A DNA stretch of 64,000 nt, from contig NZ_CP059215.1 in NCBI RefSeq assembly GCF_014252295.1, positions 124,001 to 188,000 of the forward strand, written 5' to 3'. Shown piece by piece: positions 25,667 to 37,900 of this stretch (the first letter of the stretch is position 1; every line of letters starts with the position of its first letter). The notes beneath the pieces are model-generated. The model was not told the DNA's origin. It saw only the letters and a list, made by a program, of their open reading frames with translations, and ran no database searches. The translations under genes and the position numbers were made by a program. This DNA comes from Blattabacterium cuenoti. Its GTDB lineage: Bacteria > Bacteroidota > Bacteroidia > Flavobacteriales > Blattabacteriaceae.

Positions 25667-28129
25667 ATGAGTGAAGGAGAAAAATTGGTTCCCATCAATA
25701 TAGAAGATGAAATGAAATCATCTTACATAGATTATTCTATGTCTGTTATTGTATCTAGAGCTCTTCCTGACGCTAGAGATGGATTAAAGCCTGTACATAG
25801 AAGAGTTCTTTATGGAATGTATAAATTAGGAGTTCTTTCTAAGAGCTCTTACAAAAAATCAGCTCGTATTGTTGGAGAAGTTTTAGGAAAATATCATCCA
25901 CATGGAGATGTTTCTGTTTACGACACTATGGTTCGTATGGCTCAAAAATGGATTCTTCGTTACCCATTAATAGATGGACAAGGAAATTTTGGATCATTAG
26001 ATGCAGACCCACCTGCAGCTATGCGTTATACAGAGGTAAGAATGAAAAAAATATCTGAAGAAATGCTGTTGGATTTAAAAAAAGATACGGTAGATATTCA
26101 ATTAAATTTTGATGATTCTTTAGAGGAACCGAAAGTTTTACCTACACGCATTCCTAATCTTCTCATTAATGGATCTTCTGGTATTGCAGTTGGAATGGCT
26201 ACTAACATTCCTCCTCATAATTTAAAAGAGACTATAAATGCTATTTGTGCTTATATAGACAATGATAATAATTTATCAGTAGAACAAATTATGAAATACA
26301 TTAAAGCTCCAGACTTTCCAACAGGTGGTATTATTTATGGATATGATGGAGTTAAAAACGCTTTTCATACTGGAAGAGGACGTATTATTTTGCGTGCGAA
26401 AGTTCATTTTGAAGAAGTTCAAGGAAGACAATGTATTATAGTAGATGAAATTCCTTACCAAGTGAATAAAGCAGATATGATAACTAAAACTGTAGGATTA
26501 ATGAAAGAAGGGAAAATGGAAGGGATTTATCAAATTCGTGATGAATCGGATAGAAATGGATTACGAATTGTTTATGTTCTGAAACAAAACACAAATCCTA
26601 AAATTTTATTGAATAAATTATTTCAATATACTTCACTACAAACTTATTTTAACGTTAATAATATAGCATTAGTTAATGGGAATCCTGTTCAATTAAATAT
26701 AAAGGATCTTATTCAAAATTTTGTGGATCATCGAAATGATGTTATTGTTCGTCGTACAAAATATGAATTAAAAAAATGTAAAAATCGTGTTCATATATTA
26801 ATGGGATTTTTTAAAATATTAGATCATTTAGAAATTATGATTCAAATGATTAAAAGATCCAAAAATCATTATGAAGCTTGTTTCACTCTGATTAAAGAAT
26901 TTAAAATATCAGAGGATCAATCTAAATCTATTTTAGATATGCGCTTACAAAGTCTTACTTCTTTAGAGCTAAAAAAATTGAAAAGAGAATATGATGAAAT
27001 TGTAAAAAAAATAGAGTTTTTTCAAAATGTTTTAAATCAAAATTCTATAAGAAAAAAAATTATTCAAGAAGAACTTTTAGATATCAAGAAAAAATATCAA
27101 GATTCACGACGAACACAAATTGATTATTCAGGAAGTGAAGTGCATATAGAAGATTTAATTGAAAATGAACAAGTAGTTTTAACTATTTCTCATGCTGGTT
27201 ATATCAAAAGAACATCTTTATCGGAATACAAACGTCAAGGAAGAGGTGGGATAGGAAATAGAGGAGCTATAGCCAGAGAGTCTGATTTTTTTAAACATTT
27301 GCTTATAGCAACAAATCATCAATATCTACTTTTTTTTACAGAAAAAGGAAAATGTTTCTGGTTAAGAGTATATGAAATTCCGGAAGGATCTAAAATTTCT
27401 AAAGGAAGAGCTATACAAAATATTATTCATCTTCAAAAAGATGATAAAGTGAATGCTTATATATTAACAGGAGATCTTACTAAGAAAGAGTACGTGAAAG
27501 ATCACTACGTTATGATGGTAACTCAAAAAGGTATCATTAAAAAAACATCCTTGGAAAATTACTCTAGACCTAGAAAATATGGAATAAATGCTATCATAAT
27601 TCGTAAAGGAGATTCTTTGTTAGAAGCTATTTTAACTAAGGGAGATAGTCATGTTTTTATTGCTGTAAAAAGTGGGAGAATTATTCGTTTTTCAGAAAAT
27701 AAAGTTCGTTCAACTGGAAGAACTTCTTCCGGAGTAATAGGAATTCATTTTACAGTTAAGGATGATATGGTAATTGGAATGATATGTGTTGGTGTAGAGG
27801 AAAAAGGACATTTGCTAGTTGTTTCTAAAAAAGGATTTGGGAAGAGGTCACATTTAAAAAATTATCGTGTTACTAATCGTGGAGGGAAAGGGATAAAAAC
27901 AATAAATATCACTAGAAAAACAGGGTGTTTGATTGCTATAAAATATGTTACAGATCAAGATGATTTGATGATCATTAAAAAATCCGGTATTATTATACGT
28001 ATATCTGTTTCAGACATAAGAGTTATGGGAAGGACAACTCAAGGTGTTAGATTGATTAATTTAAAAGAAAATGATGCCATAGCTGATGTTGCTCAAGTTT
28101 ATAAACCTCCTATTATGGAATTTCATTAA
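25667..28129 (+). CDS. gyrA: DNA gyrase subunit A
   Basis: GyrA breaks and rejoins DNA during negative supercoiling. The 820-residue protein has the catalytic tyrosine Y121 in AAMRYTEV. The C-terminal beta-pinwheel begins near residue 490 and contains the GyrA box QGRGGIG. In the quinolone-determining loop, [13 protein letters not shown], valine 82 occupies the position of E. coli Ser83, while D86 (E. coli Asp87) is kept. The gene starts at ATG 25667 and overlaps the convergent prc gene by 17 nt. Confidence 0.97.
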   Translation: MSEGEKLVPINIEDEMKSSYIDYSMSVIVSRALPDARDGLKPVHRRVLYGMYKLGVLSKSSYKKSARIVGEVLGKYHPHGDVSVYDTMVRMAQKWILRYPLIDGQGNFGSLDADPPAAMRYTEVRMKKISEEMLLDLKKDTVDIQLNFDDSLEEPKVLPTRIPNLLINGSSGIAVGMATNIPPHNLKETINAICAYIDNDNNLSVEQIMKYIKAPDFPTGGIIYGYDGVKNAFHTGRGRIILRAKVHFEEVQGRQCIIVDEIPYQVNKADMITKTVGLMKEGKMEGIYQIRDESDRNGLRIVYVLKQNTNPKILLNKLFQYTSLQTYFNVNNIALVNGNPVQLNIKDLIQNFVDHRNDVIVRRTKYELKKCKNRVHILMGFFKILDHLEIMIQMIKRSKNHYEACFTLIKEFKISEDQSKSILDMRLQSLTSLELKKLKREYDEIVKKIEFFQNVLNQNSIRKKIIQEELLDIKKKYQDSRRTQIDYSGSEVHIEDLIENEQVVLTISHAGYIKRTSLSEYKRQGRGGIGNRGAIARESDFFKHLLIATNHQYLLFFTEKGKCFWLRVYEIPEGSKISKGRAIQNIIHLQKDDKVNAYILTGDLTKKEYVKDHYVMMVTQKGIIKKTSLENYSRPRKYGINAIIIRKGDSLLEAILTKGDSHVFIAVKSGRIIRFSENKVRSTGRTSSGVIGIHFTVKDDMVIGMICVGVEEKGHLLVVSKKGFGKRSHLKNYRVTNRGGKGIKTINITRKTGCLIAIKYVTDQDDLMIIKKSGIIIRISVSDIRVMGRTTQGVRLINLKENDAIADVAQVYKPPIMEFH

Positions 28130-30230
28130 AATTACGTAATATTTGAACGCATTCTGAAATGTAAAAATCTTTTTTTAAATTTTTTTTCCATTCTTTTTGT
28201 TCTTTGGATTCTAACTTTTCTTGATTGATCTCATAAGAAGAAGGAAATATTAATGATCCGTATATATTCAAATAATTTTTTATTTTTTGAGAAATTTTCT
28301 TTTTTATTTTTGTTTTTCTGTTTTGGAGATATAATTTTTCCCAGTTCAAAGACAATTTTTTAGTTTTTGAAAAATTTTTTTCTAATGATTGTATAGTTTT
28401 ATAAATAGTAATTAAACCCTTTTTTTTACTTAAACGGTTAATACTTTTTATCTTGACATCTTCTAATTTTTCTATTTTTTTCTTATCCCAATAAGAATAT
28501 GGAACAGGATCTACAGAATCCCATTTCATAGAATTTTTTTGATTCTTTTCCATAAACTTTAAATATATATTATTATTCCCATCGTGAGGAATAACTATAT
28601 CTGAATTCACTCCTTTTAGTTGTGTAGAACTACCGTTAACACGATAAAATTTATGTATAGTAAACTTTAAAGATCCCAATTCTTCATTAGAAAGAAAAAA
28701 TTGATTTAATGGGTAAACAGTTTGCACTGTTCCTTTTCCATATGTTTGATCACTACCAACAATAATTCCTCTTTTATAATCAGATATTGCTGCAGAAAGA
28801 ATTTCTGAAGCAGATGCTGAGAATTCATTAACAAGAACTATAAGTGGACCTTCCCATAATATTTTTTCGTCATTATTTTTTAATATCTTTTTTTTATTTT
28901 TACTACCTATTTGTACAATTGGAACTTTTCCTAAGAAAAAACCTGTAATTTTTATTGCAGTGTCTAAAGAACCTCCTCCATTATTTCTAATATCTAGAAT
29001 TAGACCTTTTATATTTTCTTTTTTTAATTCTTTAATAATTTTTTTCATATCTTGAGCAGAATTTCTTCCTTTTTGATTTTCGGGATTAAAATAAAATTCA
29101 GGCAAAAAGATCAATCCATATTTATTTTTATTTTTATCCAATATGATAGCACTTCTTGCAAAAATTTCTTTTTTTTCTATGATATCTCTTATCAGAGAAA
29201 CATCTTCTATAGATCCATTTTTTTTTTGAATTGTTAATTTTACTTGACTTCCTTTTTTCCCTCTTATCAAACGAATGGAATTTTCCAATAACATTCCTAC
29301 AATATTCTTCGATTTTGAATCTATATCTCTTGATACTCGTATAATTTTATCTCCTATTTCTATTTTTTTACTTTTCCATGCAGGACTACCAACAATAATT
29401 TGAACAACTGTAGCATATCCTTTATCTTCTTGTAATTTAATTCCTATACCTTCTTTCTGTCCAGATATACTGAAATCAAAAATTTCTTTATCTTTAGGAG
29501 ATAAATAATTGGAATGTGGATCGTATTGGGTGGTGATAGTGTTTACATACATAGAAAACCAGTCAAATTCTTTTTTTATTCTTAATTTTCTTAAATATTC
29601 TTGGATATATACTTCTACTTTTCTTCTTGATGTTGCTTCCTCATTAATAAATGCGTTTTTCCAAGTTTCTTTGCTTAAAACATTTAATTTTTTTTGATGA
29701 ATAGAATCAATTATTTCTAATAAAGTCAAATATTTTAAATATTTTCTCCATTTTTCCATCCATTCTATATCATTTTTCGGATAATCAATATCTTTACTAT
29801 CAATAAAAAGTATTTCTTCTTTATTAAAATTAAAAGGGGTCCTTAATAATTGAAAACATATAGATTCCACTTTTTTTACTCTTTGAGAAAAACGTTTTAT
29901 AACAGCATTGAAAAATGTAGGATCTCCATGAGTCCAAAAATCATCTATTTTATTTTTATATAAAGAAAAATCTTCTATATCCTTTTGCAGGAAAAAACGT
30001 TTTTTATTATCTAATTTTTCAAAATATTTATTATATATTTTTTGTGAAAAATCATTATTGATAGAAATGGGATTTGGATGCAAAAAATGAATCGTTTTAT
30101 ATACTGTTTTCAATATCAAATGATATTTTTCTTGTTTTCCATTAGAGGAACAAAAACTAAATATAAAAATGAATATGAAATTAATTACTGTGTATTTCAA
30201 TATGTTATATATTTTTACTTTAGTATTCAC
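28113..30230 (-). CDS. prc: Carboxy-terminal (tail-specific) processing protease
   Basis: Prc is a periplasmic serine protease (family S41) that degrades or trims proteins from the C-terminus. From GTG 30230 the 705-residue product begins with a signal-like segment ending [10 protein letters not shown], possibly a lipoprotein, although the lipobox is not canonical. A PDZ domain follows in the middle third ([19 protein letters not shown]). The catalytic Ser is in [14 protein letters not shown] and the Lys in [16 protein letters not shown]. The C-terminal extension is rich in lysine. A longer frame to 30341 would translate the tandem repeat and overlap surE, so I reject it. Confidence 0.9.
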   Translation of the reverse strand: MNTKVKIYNILKYTVINFIFIFIFSFCSSNGKQEKYHLILKTVYKTIHFLHPNPISINNDFSQKIYNKYFEKLDNKKRFFLQKDIEDFSLYKNKIDDFWTHGDPTFFNAVIKRFSQRVKKVESICFQLLRTPFNFNKEEILFIDSKDIDYPKNDIEWMEKWRKYLKYLTLLEIIDSIHQKKLNVLSKETWKNAFINEEATSRRKVEVYIQEYLRKLRIKKEFDWFSMYVNTITTQYDPHSNYLSPKDKEIFDFSISGQKEGIGIKLQEDKGYATVVQIIVGSPAWKSKKIEIGDKIIRVSRDIDSKSKNIVGMLLENSIRLIRGKKGSQVKLTIQKKNGSIEDVSLIRDIIEKKEIFARSAIILDKNKNKYGLIFLPEFYFNPENQKGRNSAQDMKKIIKELKKENIKGLILDIRNNGGGSLDTAIKITGFFLGKVPIVQIGSKNKKKILKNNDEKILWEGPLIVLVNEFSASASEILSAAISDYKRGIIVGSDQTYGKGTVQTVYPLNQFFLSNEELGSLKFTIHKFYRVNGSSTQLKGVNSDIVIPHDGNNNIYLKFMEKNQKNSMKWDSVDPVPYSYWDKKKIEKLEDVKIKSINRLSKKKGLITIYKTIQSLEKNFSKTKKLSLNWEKLYLQNRKTKIKKKISQKIKNYLNIYGSLIFPSSYEINQEKLESKEQKEWKKNLKKDFYISECVQILRNFNEIP

Positions 30231-30234
30231 AATT

Positions 30235-30288
30235 ATGTTTTTATTTAAAAATATGTTTTTATTTAAAAATATGTTTTTATTTAAAAAA
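30235..30288. repeat. Three tandem copies of an 18-bp unit between prc and surE
   Basis: ATGTTTTTATTTAAAAAT occurs at 30235-30252 and 30253-30270, and at 30271-30288 with the last base changed. The array lies in the divergent prc-surE region. Copy number is likely variable between strains. It ends 37 nt before the surE ATG, so it can change promoter or leader spacing. Confidence 0.92.
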
Positions 30289-30325
30289 TAGTATAAATAA
30301 ATTTTTTTGGAAAAAATTGGAAAAA

Positions 30326-31141
30326 ATGAAGAAAAAACCAATTATTTTAGTAACAAATGATGACGGAATTATTGCTCCAGGAATTAGAGCACTTATTCAT
30401 GCTATGAATCCTTTAGGTGACGTGTATGTTGTTGCTCCAAATAAGCCTCAGTCTGGTGTAGGACACGCTATAACTATGGATACAGTTTTATATTGTGATT
30501 CTGTAAAAATCGATAACGGTAACCAAAAGGAATGGGAATGTTCAGGAACACCTGTAGATTGTGTAAAGTTAGCCATTAACAAAATTCTTCCGAGAAAACC
30601 TGATATTTGTGTATCAGGGATTAACCATGGATCAAATTCTTCTATAAATGTTATGTATTCTGGAACAATTTCTGCTGTTATTGAAGCGAGTATTGAAGGT
30701 ATTCCATCTATAGGATTTTCTCTACTCGATTTTGACTGGAATGCTGATTTTGAGGTATCAAAAAAATATGTTTATCAAATTGTGAAAAAAATACTTCATA
30801 AAACTGATCCTATTTCAGAAAATAAAATTAGTTTAAATGTAAACATTCCAAAATTGAAAGAAGAAGATATAAAAGGGATTAAAATATGTAGACAAGCGGA
30901 ATCTAAATGGAAAGAAAGTTTTGATAAAAGATCTAATCCAAAAGGAAGAATTTATTACTGGTTAGTAGGTGATTTTATCAATTCTGATAAAAGAATAGAT
31001 ACAGATGAATGGGCATTAGAAAATGGATACGTGTCTATCGTTCCTATTCAATTTGATTTAACAAATTATCCTATATTAAATATTTTAAAATCCTGGAATT
31101 TTGTATTTTTTATTTCTATATTGTATTCATGGATTCTCTGA
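30326..31141 (+). CDS. surE: 5'-nucleotidase SurE
   Basis: SurE dephosphorylates nucleoside 5'- and 3'-monophosphates using a divalent metal. The 271-residue protein starts MKKKPIILVTNDDGIIAPGI, where NDDG provides the metal aspartates, followed by APNKPQSGVGHAIT and the metal site ICVSGINHGSNSSINVMYSGT. The ATG at 30326 is chosen over the in-frame TTG at 30317. The C-terminus ends in a hydrophobic stretch (FVFFISILYSWIL) instead of the usual polar end, which is odd but does not touch the active site. Confidence 0.95.
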   Translation: MKKKPIILVTNDDGIIAPGIRALIHAMNPLGDVYVVAPNKPQSGVGHAITMDTVLYCDSVKIDNGNQKEWECSGTPVDCVKLAINKILPRKPDICVSGINHGSNSSINVMYSGTISAVIEASIEGIPSIGFSLLDFDWNADFEVSKKYVYQIVKKILHKTDPISENKISLNVNIPKLKEEDIKGIKICRQAESKWKESFDKRSNPKGRIYYWLVGDFINSDKRIDTDEWALENGYVSIVPIQFDLTNYPILNILKSWNFVFFISILYSWIL

Positions 31142-31172
31142 TTTTTAATTTTAATATTAAAATACATAGATA

Positions 31173-32138
31173 GTGTTATCTTCTTTAGAAGGATCTTTCA
31201 ATCCAAAAACTATTCAAGATTTCGTTGGACAACATGATATACTGGAAAATCTAAAAGTTTTTATTCAGGCTTCTAAAAAAAGAAAAGACGCTTTGGACCA
31301 TATTTTGTTTCATGGACCTCCAGGATTGGGTAAAACAACACTTGCTCATATTGTAGCTAATGAATTATGTGTTAATATCACGATTACTTCAGGTTCAATA
31401 TTAGATAAACCAGGAGATTTAGCTGGTTTATTAATTCATTTAAAATTAAATGATGTTATTTTTATTGATGAAATTCATAGACTTTCTCCAATAGTTGAAG
31501 AATATTTGTATTCTGCTATGGAAAATTATAAAATAGATATTATCATAGATACTGGGTCTAACGCAAAATCAGTACAGATAGATTTATCTCCTTTTACTTT
31601 AATAGGAGCAACTACAAGATCTGGGTTGCTCACAGAACCTATGCGTTCTAGATTTGGAATTAATTTTCGTCTTAATTATTATGAAAATAAATTGTTGAAA
31701 AATATTGTAAATAGAAGTGCAAAATTTCTAAACATTCCGATTACAGAAGAAGCTTCTTCTGAAATAGCTAATAGAAGCAGAGGAACTCCACGTATAGCTA
31801 ACACTTTACTTCGTAGAATTCGTGATTTTGCTCAAATAAAAGGAAATGGAATTATTGATTTAAATATATGCAATTTAGGATTGCAAGCTCTTAATGTAGA
31901 CAAAAAAGGATTATCCGAGATGGATAAAAGGATTCTTATATCTATTATAGATACTTTTAAAGGTGGACCTGTAGGAATTAACACTATATCTACAGCTGTA
32001 AGCGAAAATTCAGATACGATAGAAGAAGTTTATGAACCTTTTCTTATCAAAGAAGGGTATTTAATTAGAACTCCTAGAGGAAGAAAAGTTACTCAATTAG
32101 CTTATCAACATCTAAGACGAAATTCTGAAAAAAAATAG
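31173..32138 (+). CDS. ruvB: Holliday junction branch migration ATPase RuvB
   Basis: RuvB is the hexameric motor that drives Holliday junctions with RuvA. The 321-residue protein has Walker A GPPGLGKTTLAH, Walker B VIFIDEIHRLSP, sensor ATTRSGLLTEPMRSRFG and the winged-helix end LIRTPRGRKVT. It starts at GTG 31173, with an in-frame TAG two codons upstream, so the N-terminus is short: the usual LRP motif before the DFVGQ-like segment (here DFVGQHD) is missing. The ATPase core is intact. ruvA and ruvC are not in the window. Confidence 0.94.
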   Translation: MLSSLEGSFNPKTIQDFVGQHDILENLKVFIQASKKRKDALDHILFHGPPGLGKTTLAHIVANELCVNITITSGSILDKPGDLAGLLIHLKLNDVIFIDEIHRLSPIVEEYLYSAMENYKIDIIIDTGSNAKSVQIDLSPFTLIGATTRSGLLTEPMRSRFGINFRLNYYENKLLKNIVNRSAKFLNIPITEEASSEIANRSRGTPRIANTLLRRIRDFAQIKGNGIIDLNICNLGLQALNVDKKGLSEMDKRILISIIDTFKGGPVGINTISTAVSENSDTIEEVYEPFLIKEGYLIRTPRGRKVTQLAYQHLRRNSEKK

Positions 32139-32206
32139 ACTAAAATATTTTTTATTATCTATTTATAAAAATTAACTTTGTTGAAGTATTAAAATGAACA
32201 AATATC

Positions 32207-33502
32207 ATGCCTTCAAATGTTATTGTCGGTCTCCAATGGGGTGACGAGGGAAAAGGAAAAATTACAGATTTACTTTCTAAAAATTCAGATTATGTAATCC
32301 GTTATCAGGGAGGAAATAATTCTGGTCATTCTATTCATATAAAAAACCATCGTTTTATTCTTCATTTGATTCCTTCTGGAGTTATTTATTCTCATATAAA
32401 ATGTATTGTTGGACCAGGTGTTGTTGTAGATCCTAAATCTTTTATTAAAGAAATAAAAGATTTAGAATTAATGGATATTGATACATCCAAAGTTTTTTTA
32501 GCAAAAAGAGCACACGTCACTATGCCTTATCATCGTTTGCTAGATCAATATAAAGAAGAAACATTGGGATATAAATCTATTGGGACTACACATCGTGGAA
32601 TAGGTCCTACTTATGAAGACAAAACAGCACGTATAGGAATACGTTTATTGGATTTTTTAAATATTAAGGATTTTTATCAAAAACTAAAATATAATATAGA
32701 TTTCAAAAATCTAATTATTACAAAAGTTTATAAAAGAGAGCCTCTGATTTTTAAATCTATTTATGAAGAATATGTAGAATATGCAAAAATTATTTCTAAT
32801 CGTATTATAGATTCTGTTTATGAAATTCATAATGCTTTTCATAATGGGAAAAAAATTCTATTTGAAGGAGCTCAGGCTATTTTATTGGATATTAATTATG
32901 GAACATATCCATATGTAACTACTTCTTCTCCTTCTACAGGAGGTGTCTGTATAGGAGCAGGAGTCCCACCTAATTTTTTAGGTAATTTTATAGGAGTTGC
33001 AAAAGCATATTGTACACGTGTAGGATTTGGTCCTTTTCCTACAGAAATTCAAAATAATATAAATGACGTTATACGCAAGAAAGGCAACGAATATGGAGCA
33101 ACAACAAAACGTTCAAGAAGATGTGGATGGTTAGATTTAATGGCTCTTAAATATTCTTGTACAATTAATGGAATTAATTATTTAATTATTACAAAACTAG
33201 ATGTATTAAGCGAGTTAGAAACTATTAAAGTTTGTGTAGAATACAAATGGAATGGAAGAATTATCAAATATTTTCCAGCAAATATAGAGAAGGATATACA
33301 AAGTGTTTATATAGATTTTCCTGGCTGGAAAAAGGATATATCTCATATCAATGAATATGAAAATTTACCAGAAAATTGTAAGAAATATATTAAATTTATT
33401 GAAGATTATCTAAATTTAGAAATACTTTTAATTTCTGTAGGATCTGAAAGAAATAAAAATATTATTAAAAATAAATATTCATTTTTTAAAATTTTTTCTT
33501 AA
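32207..33502 (+). CDS. purA: Adenylosuccinate synthetase
   Basis: PurA joins IMP and aspartate with GTP, the first step from IMP to AMP. The 431-residue protein has the GTP loop GLQWGDEGKGKITDLLS at its N-terminus, the IMP site YQGGNNSGHS, and SIGTTHRGIGPTYEDK and TTKRSRRCGWLDLMALKYS further on, all typical. It opens the long rightward purine block and lies 14 nt upstream of purB, the following step in the AMP branch. Confidence 0.97.
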   Translation: MPSNVIVGLQWGDEGKGKITDLLSKNSDYVIRYQGGNNSGHSIHIKNHRFILHLIPSGVIYSHIKCIVGPGVVVDPKSFIKEIKDLELMDIDTSKVFLAKRAHVTMPYHRLLDQYKEETLGYKSIGTTHRGIGPTYEDKTARIGIRLLDFLNIKDFYQKLKYNIDFKNLIITKVYKREPLIFKSIYEEYVEYAKIISNRIIDSVYEIHNAFHNGKKILFEGAQAILLDINYGTYPYVTTSSPSTGGVCIGAGVPPNFLGNFIGVAKAYCTRVGFGPFPTEIQNNINDVIRKKGNEYGATTKRSRRCGWLDLMALKYSCTINGINYLIITKLDVLSELETIKVCVEYKWNGRIIKYFPANIEKDIQSVYIDFPGWKKDISHINEYENLPENCKKYIKFIEDYLNLEILLISVGSERNKNIIKNKYSFFKIFS

Positions 33503-33516
33503 AAAAATATTTTCTT

Positions 33517-34953
33517 GTGAAAGAATATAAAAATCCTTTAGTAGAACGATATAGTAGCAAAGAAATGTTATATAATTTTTCTCCAAAAAAAAAATTTTCT
33601 ACTTGGAGAAAATTGTGGTTGTATTTAGCGGAAACACAAAAAGAATTAGGGTTAAATATCAGCGATGAACAAATCTATGATTTAAAAGAACATTTGTATG
33701 ATATTGATTGGGATAGAGTTTTTTTTTATGAAAAAAAATTTCGTCATGATGTAATGGCGCATTTATATGCTTTCGGAGAAAAGGCTAAAAAAGCAAAACC
33801 TATTATTCATTTAGGTGCTACTAGTGCATTTTTAGGGGATAATACGGATATTATTACGATTCGTGATGGATTAGAAATTTTACTTAAAAAAGTAGTTAAT
33901 TTAATTTTTCGTCTTAGAAATTTTTCCATAGAATATCATAATGTACCTACTTTAGCTTTCACACATTATCAAGCTGCTCAGTTAACAACTGTAGGCAAAC
34001 GTTCTTCTTTATGGATACAAAGCTTGCTTTTAGATTTAGAAGAATTAGAATTTAGACTTAAAAATATTCATTTCAGAGGAGTAAAAGGGACAGTAGGATC
34101 AGCTGATAGTTTTAAAGAATTATTTAAAGGAAACTTACAAAAAGTAAAAAATTTAGAAAAAAAAATATCCTATAAATTTGGATTTCAAAATGTTTTTTCA
34201 ATTACAGGACAAACTTACGATAGAAAAGTAGATTCTCAAATATTAAACTTATTATCCAATATTTCTCAATCCTCTCACAAATTTAGCAATGATTTACGTT
34301 TGCTTCAGAATTTGAAAGAAATGGAAGAACCTTTTGACGACAATCAAATTGGATCCAGTGCTATGGCTTATAAACGTAATCCTATACGTAGTGAGAGAAT
34401 TGCTTCTTTAGCAAAGTATGTTATTTCTTTATCAAATAGTTCTGCCATAGTTGCAGCAACTCAATGGTTAGAACGTACTTTGGATGATTCTGCTAACAGA
34501 AGATTAGTTATAGGACAATCATTTTTGGCTGTAGATGCTATTTTAATGATTTGGAATAACATATTAGAAAATATTGTTGTATATCCTAAAATCATTGAAA
34601 AACATGTTGAAGAAGAACTTCCATTTTTAATAACTGAGCACATCATTATAGAATGTGTCAAAAATGGAGGAGATAGACAAGAAATTCATGATAGAATACG
34701 AATTCATTCTATGGAAACAAATAGGAAAATAAAATTAGAAGGAAAGGAAAATGATTTTATTCAACGTATTTCTCGTGATAAAAAAATACCAATTCATAAA
34801 AAAAAAATAGATCAAATGCTCAATCCAGAAAATTTTATAGGATTTTCTTCTGATCAAACTTTAGAATTTATTGATAAAAAAGTTAATCCAATATTAAATC
34901 GATTTCATCATTTAATTGATTCTGATATATCTAATATGGATAGACAAATTTGA
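33517..34953 (+). CDS. purB: Adenylosuccinate lyase
   Basis: PurB acts twice, releasing fumarate from SAICAR and from adenylosuccinate. The 478-residue frame starts at GTG 33517 and reads MKEYKNPLVERYSSKEM. The superfamily signature GSSAMAYKRNPIRSERI is intact, and the general-base region is at FAFTHYQAAQLTTVGKR-like sequence (here LAFTHYQAAQLTTVGKR). Its length and sequence resemble the eukaryotic-type lyase. An in-frame A10 tract sits at 33585-33594 near the 5' end. It is followed without a gap by purL. Confidence 0.96.
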   Translation: MKEYKNPLVERYSSKEMLYNFSPKKKFSTWRKLWLYLAETQKELGLNISDEQIYDLKEHLYDIDWDRVFFYEKKFRHDVMAHLYAFGEKAKKAKPIIHLGATSAFLGDNTDIITIRDGLEILLKKVVNLIFRLRNFSIEYHNVPTLAFTHYQAAQLTTVGKRSSLWIQSLLLDLEELEFRLKNIHFRGVKGTVGSADSFKELFKGNLQKVKNLEKKISYKFGFQNVFSITGQTYDRKVDSQILNLLSNISQSSHKFSNDLRLLQNLKEMEEPFDDNQIGSSAMAYKRNPIRSERIASLAKYVISLSNSSAIVAATQWLERTLDDSANRRLVIGQSFLAVDAILMIWNNILENIVVYPKIIEKHVEEELPFLITEHIIIECVKNGGDRQEIHDRIRIHSMETNRKIKLEGKENDFIQRISRDKKIPIHKKKIDQMLNPENFIGFSSDQTLEFIDKKVNPILNRFHHLIDSDISNMDRQI

Positions 34954-34964
34954 AATATTTATTT

Positions 34965-37900
34965 ATGAATCTTAGAATTTATATACAAAAAAAAGATCCT
35001 TTTGATATTGATTCTAGAAAATTATATCAGGAATTAAAAAATAATATAGATATTTCATTATCTCGAGTGATTATTTATTATAGATATGATATATTTAATA
35101 TAAGGAAAGAACTTTTATTAGAAAGTTTACCCAAAATTTTTGTAGATCCTGTCACAGATATTTTACATGAAAAAATAAATTCAAATAATCCATGTATAGA
35201 AGAAGTTACGAGAAAGTGTTATGACCGTGCAAATGCTGCTATGCAATGCATAAAAATTTTAGATCCTAAATCCAATAATGTTTTTATAAAAAGCAGACAA
35301 TTGATTGAATTCATTGGAATTAATAGAAACAAAGATTTTTATGAAATTAAAAAATATCATGTAAAAATAAAATCGGATCTTAATGAAGAAAATAGAAAAA
35401 AAAATGATCTACAAGTTGTAGATCATTTCACAGATTTTTCTATTGAAAAAATCAATCAATTTCATGATACTTGTAATCTGTCCATAGATAAAAATGATTT
35501 GTTATTTATACAAAAATATTTTATTCAAGAAAAACGAAATCCAACGCAATTAGAATTGCGTATATTGGATGCTTATTGGTCAGATCATTGTAGACATCAA
35601 ACTTTTTATACAAATTTAGTGAATATCTCTTTTGATGGTTTTTTAAAAAAAACATACAAAAATGTTTTTAATAAATATTTAAAAGATAAATATTTAATTG
35701 GAAGGTCAAAATATCCTATTAATTTCATGGATTTATCTAATCTTCCTTCTGTAATTTTTCATAAACAAGGGAAATTAAAAAATTTTTTTCCATCTCATGA
35801 ACAGAATGCGTGTGTCATTAAGATAGATGTCGACATAGTTGGTTGTAAAAAAAAAGAGAAATGGTATTTATTATTTAAAAATGAAACACACAATCATCCT
35901 ACTGAAATTGATCCCTTTGGTGGAGCTTCTACCTGCATAGGGGGTGCTATTAGAGATCCTTTGTCTGGAAGGGCTTTTGTTTATCAAGGGCTAAGATTAA
36001 GTGGAGCAGCTGATCCTACAAATCCAAAAACCATTGATGAAAAATTTCCGCAACATAAAATTTGTTTAGAATCAGCTTATGGATTTAGTTCTTATGGAAA
36101 TCAAGTAGGAATAGCGACAACACATGTTCATGAAATTTATCATGAAGGATATAGAGCGAAAAGAATGGAAATTGGAATGGTTATTGGAGCTGTACCTACT
36201 AGTTTTATAAAGAAAAGAAGACCAAAAAAAGGAGATATAATTTTATTAATTGGAGGATTAACAGGAAAAGAAGGAATAGGGGGAGCTACTGATTCTTCTA
36301 AGGAGTATGAGGAAAATTCCAAAAAAAATATACCACAGGGACAAAAAGGAAATCCAATAATAGAAAGAAAAATACAGAGATTTTTTAGAAAAAAAGAAGT
36401 TATTTCTTTAATCAAAAAATGCAATGATTTTGGGGCAGGTGGAGCTGCAGTTGCTATAGGAGAGTTAAGCAATAGTTTAATCCTTAAACTAGATAAAATA
36501 CCTGTAAAAAATGATAAAATAGAAGCTCTTGAAATTGCTCTTTCAGAATCTCAAGAACGTATGGCTGTGGTATTAGATCCCAAAAATGTGGAAAAATTTA
36601 TTCATTTGGCTCGTGAAGAGAATATTATGTCTACACCTATAGCAGAAATAACTGACAATAAACGTATCATTTTTTCCTATAAAGGAAAAGAAATTTTTAA
36701 CGTAAAAAGTTCTTTCTTGAATACAAGAGGCTCCTATAAAGAACAATCTGTTTGTGTAAGTTCTCCTATTTCAATTTCTCCTTTTGAAAAATCAAAAAAA
36801 TTTTTGTTTAACAAAACAATTTTTTTAGAGACTCTTTCCAAATTAAATGTAGCTTCTCAGAAGAGTTTAGTAGAAATGTTTGATAGTACTGTAGGTTCTA
36901 CTACAGTTTTAATGCCTTTTGGAGGAAAATATCAAATGACTCCATGTGAAGGAAGCGTTCAAAAAATTCCTGTTTTAAAAGGAACTACAAATACTGTAAG
37001 CTTAGCGTCTTGGGGATTTCATCCTGAAATTTCTTCTTGGAGTCCTTTTCATGGAGGAGCTTATGCAATTGTAGAATGTATTTCTAAAATTGTTTCTATG
37101 GGAGGAGATTATAAGAAATCCTATTTTAGTTTTCAAGAATATTATCAAAAATTAGGAAATGATCCAAAAAATTGGGGGAAACCTTTTTCTGCTTTATTGG
37201 GAGCTTATCATGCACAAATGTCTTTAGGTTTGGTTTCTATTGGAGGAAAAGACTCTATGTCAGGAACATATAAAAATATACATGTCCCTCCAACATTTAT
37301 TGCTTTTGGAGTATCCACTGGTTCATGTTTAAATGTTATTTCTCCTGAATTTAAAAGGATAGGAAATAAAATTTATTTGTATTATCATCATTCATTAAAA
37401 AATGAAATGCCAGATTTTGATTCCATAAAAAAATCTTATGATAAAATCTATGATGGAATTCGTTCAGGAAAAATTGTTTCAGTACAAACAGTAAAAGATG
37501 GAGGGATTGCTATTGCTATTGCAAAAATGTCATTTGGAAATGGTTTAGGAGCGGTCATAAATTGCAACAAAAATTTGCTTGAAATAAGTATAGGTACCTT
37601 AATTATAGAATCTTCATCTCCTATTTCAGATGATTTTATTCCAATAGGAGAAATAGTTTCTTCAAAATCATTAAATTTTAATGGAATATCTATTGATATT
37701 AATGAATCTATAAAATATTGGTTAAAAACCTTTACTTCTGTGTTTTCTTACAATGAAATTATAGAAAATGTTAAAAAAGTAAAAATACCAATCAGTAAAG
37801 AAAAAGAATGGAATTCTATAAAGTGGAAATGTAGGTTTATAAAAAAAGGGAAACCACGTGTATTTATTCCAGTATTTCCTGGAACAAATAATGAGTTTGA

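Noticed and set aside
30231-30341. Longer N-terminus for prc starting at 30341
   Set aside because: It would translate the tandem repeat into FLNKNI units and overlap the divergent surE start. The GTG at 30230 gives a sensible signal-like start.
36140-36472. 110-residue minus-strand ORF inside purL
   Set aside because: A shadow of the purL coding frame, rich in Pro/Ile/Phe from reversed codons, without recognisable motifs.
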